A stretch of DNA of 6,465 nt from Veillonella sp. Its GTDB lineage: Bacteria; Bacillota; Negativicutes; Veillonellales; Veillonellaceae. Below the pieces are notes generated by a model. It was not told where the DNA came from and did no database searches. It saw nothing but the letters and a program-made list of their open reading frames with translations. The stretch spans positions 1 to 6,465 of the forward strand of contig NZ_SVCB01000024.1 in assembly GCF_015058545.1 (NCBI RefSeq), given 5' to 3'. Within the stretch, counting starts at the first letter, position 1, and each line of letters opens with the position of its first letter. A program made the position numbers and the translations under genes. This document shows, piece after piece, positions 3,981-6,465 of the stretch.

Positions 3981-5741
3981 TTGAAAAAACGATTTTCCTG
4001 GCTGGCAGGGGCTTTAGCGGCTGCTGTTTTATGGGGAACATCGCAGGTAGATGCGGCTACCATTTTATTTGTACCGCAAGATAACCGTCCCGTTAGCTTA
4101 TCTTATACTGTTGATACGGCGGAAGGGGCCGGTTATACGGTAATTACGCCACCGGATTATTTGATTTCCGGCAAAAACTATCATGGTGAAGCGGATAAGA
4201 TTTGGCAGTGGGTTGATGAAAACGCCGGCCGCGCTGATGTGATGGTGCTCAGCACGGACACCTTGGTATATGGTGGTTTGGTTGACTCCCGTAAACACAA
4301 CTTATCCTTGAATACGTTGTTGAATCGCACGAAACAAATCGGAACTTTGCATGACAAGTTCCCGAATGTACCGATTTATGCGTTCGGTACCGTAATGCGT
4401 TCGCCACGTGCCAGTGGGGGCGGGGTAGAGCCATCCTATTATGACGAATACGGCCCGACGATTTTCCAAATTGCTGCTTTGCAGGACAAAATGGATGCCG
4501 GTAATTTGACCCAAGAAGAACAGTCTTCCTTGGTACAACTGACTGCTACGGTGCCGGTTGAATACTTACAAGACTGGTTTAACCGCCGTCAGAAGAATAT
4601 GACGGTTAACCGTGCGCTTATTGATGAAACCCGTAAAGGAGTTTTCAAATATTTCGCCTTAGGTCATGACGATACGAGTACTTTATCGCAGTCGGCTTTG
4701 GAAAGTCGTTATTTGAAGTTATACAGCAAAGGTCTTAACATTGACCGTTACGGCAGCTTCCCAGGCGCCGATCAGCTCGGCTTGTTGCTCATTGCTCGTG
4801 CTCATGTAGACCGCAATAATTTAAAACCGTCCTTTGAAGTAATTTATCCGTTGGGCGGCGCCGGTGAAACGGTACCTCATTACGAAGATCAGACCGTTGC
4901 GAAGACGATTGCGGAACATGTGGAAGCCGTAGGTGGCACCTTAGCCACTAAAGGTAAACCGGACATTTTATTGGCCGTAAATACGCCGCTTGGCAAAGTG
5001 ACCGGCGAATCGGAAGCGTTTGAAAATTTCCCGATGATTTCTGCCAGCACGAATGCCTTTTTAGACAAAATCCAGACCGCCATTGAGCAGAATGTACCGG
5101 TAAGTATTGCCGATATTTCTTATTCCAACGGTGCTGACAATACCTTCGTATATGGACTCTTCAAACGCGATTTGCTTTACAAAGTAGATGCCTATAATGG
5201 CTGGAACACCGCAAGTAACACCGTAGGTTATGCTATTGCTCAAGGCATTTTAGGTAAAGCCATGCCGACCCAGGCTCATCGCGATATGTTGACGCAACAA
5301 TACTTGGATAACTGGGCTTACCAGGCGAATATCCGCAAAGATATTTATCGCATGCAGGACTCCATTCGCACCGACAATGTACGCTACACCGGTACTTTGA
5401 ATGAAAAATTGGAAAGCTACATGGGCGAACGGGTTCAGGATTTTGCCGAAAAATATTTGAAGATTGATCCGCGTACTGTTTCTGCACGCTTCCCATGGGG
5501 ACGTTTATTCGAAACAGATATTACGGTTTACGATCAGCCGATAGCACCGCTCCAGAAAGAATTACGCTTACAGCGTGAAGCGGAAGCCAAGGCCAAAGCG
5601 GAAGCGGAAGCAAGAGCTAAGGCCGAAGCAGAAGCTAAAGCGGCAGCAGCCGCTGCGGCCGGTGGTGCGGCACCTGCAGCCACTACGGCAGCACCTGCTA
5701 CGGGCGGTATGTCCACGCAAATTCCGGTAACGCAGGAATAA
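3981..5741 (+). CDS. Exported DUF4127 family protein with Ala/Glu/Lys-rich tail
   Basis: The gene encodes 586 residues from TTG at 3981, nine bases after AGAAGGAG (3964-3971). The in-frame GTG at 3972 adjoins that site directly and is rejected. Residues 1-25 form a signal peptide (K2, K3, R4, then an Ala-rich core) with likely cleavage after V-D-A25. The mature start matches DUF4127: V-P-Q-D-N-R-P-V at 31-38, then S-T-D-T-L-V-Y-G-G-L-V-D-S-R at 91-104. Further on come G-H-D-D-T at 228-232 and G-A-D-Q at 262-265, a pattern of Asp/His motifs that could serve metal binding or catalysis, although the family's function is unknown. After about residue 530 the protein leaves the domain: an alternating Glu-Ala/Lys-Ala tract (533-553), seven alanines, then a Gly/Pro/Ala/Thr-rich end. 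It is expected in the periplasm. The gene appears monocistronic, with a long leader and a hairpin-rich 3' region. Confidence 0.92.
   Translation: MKKRFSWLAGALAAAVLWGTSQVDAATILFVPQDNRPVSLSYTVDTAEGAGYTVITPPDYLISGKNYHGEADKIWQWVDENAGRADVMVLSTDTLVYGGLVDSRKHNLSLNTLLNRTKQIGTLHDKFPNVPIYAFGTVMRSPRASGGGVEPSYYDEYGPTIFQIAALQDKMDAGNLTQEEQSSLVQLTATVPVEYLQDWFNRRQKNMTVNRALIDETRKGVFKYFALGHDDTSTLSQSALESRYLKLYSKGLNIDRYGSFPGADQLGLLLIARAHVDRNNLKPSFEVIYPLGGAGETVPHYEDQTVAKTIAEHVEAVGGTLATKGKPDILLAVNTPLGKVTGESEAFENFPMISASTNAFLDKIQTAIEQNVPVSIADISYSNGADNTFVYGLFKRDLLYKVDAYNGWNTASNTVGYAIAQGILGKAMPTQAHRDMLTQQYLDNWAYQANIRKDIYRMQDSIRTDNVRYTGTLNEKLESYMGERVQDFAEKYLKIDPRTVSARFPWGRLFETDITVYDQPIAPLQKELRLQREAEAKAKAEAEARAKAEAEAKAAAAAAAGGAAPAATTAAPATGGMSTQIPVTQE
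5577..5718 (+). repeat. Low-complexity coding repeat (Glu-Ala/Lys-Ala tract)
   Basis: Repeated GAAGC and AARGC motifs encode residues 533-564 of the DUF4127 protein, followed by an Ala/Pro/Thr-rich linker. Such tracts form long single helices, as in TolA-like envelope proteins, and change length easily by slippage. They also generate the long minus-strand open frames seen here, which are not genes. Confidence 0.85.
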
Positions 5742-5770
5742 GCGATTTGCTGAATCAAGTTGCAACAAAA

Positions 5771-5865
5771 TTGCTGCTGATTCATTAGTAGCAATGAGTA
5801 AACGGCTGCGATTCAGCCGTCAGCAATAAGTAAATTGCAGCCAATACCGGTAATACGCAATTTAC
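5771..5865 (+). other. Three consecutive hairpins behind the DUF4127 gene
   Basis: There are stems at 5771-5780/5785-5794 (10 bp with two G-U pairs, loop TTCA), at 5802-5808/5814-5820 (ACGGCTG/CAGCCGT) and at 5830-5838/5857-5865 (GTAAATTGC/GCAATTTAC, with TACCGGTA inside the loop). None has a T-run directly behind it. With the terminator at 5887 they make most of this intergenic region foldable. Confidence 0.7.
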
Positions 5866-5886
5866 CAAAAGAAGTAACAGATATAT

Positions 5887-5924
5887 ACGGGACGGAGGGC
5901 TTAGTCCTTCGTCCCGTTTGTGTT
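5887..5924 (+). terminator. Intrinsic terminator between DUF4127 and acyltransferase genes
   Basis: A 12-bp stem (5887-5898 with 5906-5917, one G-U pair, core GGGACG/CGTCCC) with loop GCTTAGT is followed by TTTGTGTT. It is strong in stem but moderate in its T-run. It ends the DUF4127 transcript, and lies only 17 bases before the next start codon's ribosome binding site ends, so it could also attenuate read-through into the acyltransferase gene. Confidence 0.8.
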
Positions 5925-5941
5925 AGAGAGGAGATACTGTA

Positions 5942-6465
5942 TTGAAACAGGCCTTTTTACCGGAAATAACTTATATGCGCGGCCTCTGTATGCTCGGCGT
6001 TATCGGCATACACGTAGGCTCTTTTGCTCTCGCCAATCCGCAAGCCAACGTGCAGTTAATCGGTTTGCTCGAGATTTTATCGCGCTTTACCGTGCCGGCA
6101 TTTTTCTTTTTGTCAGCCTTCGGTTTGTTTTACCACACGTCAAGCTTCGACGAGTTTTCTTATAAGGACTTTTTGTGGCGCCGTTCGCGCGTTGTCCTGT
6201 TCCCCTATATTGCTTGGTCTATTTTATATATTGCGTATGCCGGGGCGACGGTGGGCAACTTCAGTGGCTTAACGCCGCGGTATTTATTGCCGGCACTGTT
6301 TTTTGGCAACGGCTACTACCATTTGTATTTCATGGTTATTTTGCTCTGGTTTTACCTTATGATGCCCCTCTGGCGGGCCATGGTGCGCGGTATTTTGAAA
6401 AAGCCTATTCTGTGGCTGTCGCTCATCTTCGTCGTGCAAGTGGCGTTCAACTTTTGGTCGTCCTA
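5942..6465 (+). CDS. Acyltransferase family 3 membrane protein, 5' part
   Basis: The frame starts at TTG 5942, eight bases after GAGAGGAG (5926-5933), and runs open to the window end, giving 174 residues of a protein that is usually about 330-380 long. The beginning fits the acyltransferase family 3 pattern: Y-M-R13-G-L at 11-15 with H24 eleven residues on, the conserved Arg and His of the first membrane helix. Next come F-F-F-L-S at 54-58 (family FFxxSG-like), basic R80-R81-S-R83 before P88-Y89-I-A-W, and G-N-G-Y-Y-H127-L-Y-F at 122-130 (family HLWF-like). At least four membrane segments are visible. Such inner-membrane enzymes move acetyl or other short acyl groups onto cell-surface sugars; the acceptor cannot be told here. 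No clear own promoter was found between the terminator and the start, so read-through from upstream is possible. Confidence 0.88.
   Translation, partial: MKQAFLPEITYMRGLCMLGVIGIHVGSFALANPQANVQLIGLLEILSRFTVPAFFFLSAFGLFYHTSSFDEFSYKDFLWRRSRVVLFPYIAWSILYIAYAGATVGNFSGLTPRYLLPALFFGNGYYHLYFMVILLWFYLMMPLWRAMVRGILKKPILWLSLIFVVQVAFNFWSS

Noticed and set aside
5534..5794. Minus-strand open frames opposite the DUF4127 tail
   Set aside because: They arise from the repetitive GC-rich codons of the Glu-Ala/Lys-Ala tract and have no translation signals.
5920..6165. Plus-strand open frame of 81 codons
   Set aside because: It overlaps the acyltransferase reading frame out of phase; its product is basic and without motifs, while the other frame shows clear family features.

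Overview
The window most likely comes from a Veillonella-like member of the Negativicutes (diderm Firmicutes). This is inferred from moderately A+T-rich DNA, strong AGGAG-type ribosome binding sites, three TTG starts out of five protein genes, exported proteins with short Lys-Lys signal peptides, and a DUF4127 protein with a long Ala/Glu/Lys-rich tail. The genus call is recognition, not a database result. No phage, transposase or cas gene is visible.

Region by region. (1) Positions 1-435 are the distal end of a CRISPR array of type II character: seven 35-bp repeats with mostly 30-bp spacers. It enters from the left, where the leader and cas genes should lie. Repeats decay from left to right, so the trailer end is near 435. 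(2) Positions 436-1129 hold no gene. They contain one strongly decayed repeat, two well-kept solitary repeat copies (753 and 994) and a perfect 19-bp-stem hairpin at 1028-1076. (3) Positions 1130-1509 are a complete tRNA operon: a promoter with an upstream A-tract, tRNA-Asp(GTC), tRNA-Phe(GAA), tRNA-Leu(GAG) and a strong intrinsic terminator. (4) Positions 1658-2056 encode a small acidic cytosolic protein of unknown function. It converges on a small exported protein encoded on the minus strand (2368-2700), with structured DNA between them. (5) On the plus strand follow a TRIC/YadS-type cation channel gene (3074-3700), a 3'-end duplication of that gene, a long leader with two candidate promoters, a gene for an exported DUF4127 protein (3981-5741), about 200 bases dense in hairpins, and the start of an acyltransferase family 3 membrane protein gene (5942 to the window end).

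The genes do not form one obvious pathway. The tRNA operon is housekeeping. The channel, DUF4127 and acyltransferase genes share direction and may be envelope-related, but each has its own leader, and a terminator-like hairpin precedes the acyltransferase. The points most worth a second look are: spacer 6, whose first 20 bases match the DUF4127 leader at 19 positions; the identical adjacent spacers; the solitary repeats, which are either array relics or tracrRNA anti-repeats; and the duplicated channel-gene end, whose second copy differs only at synonymous positions within the codons it keeps. I found no convincing new multi-gene system.
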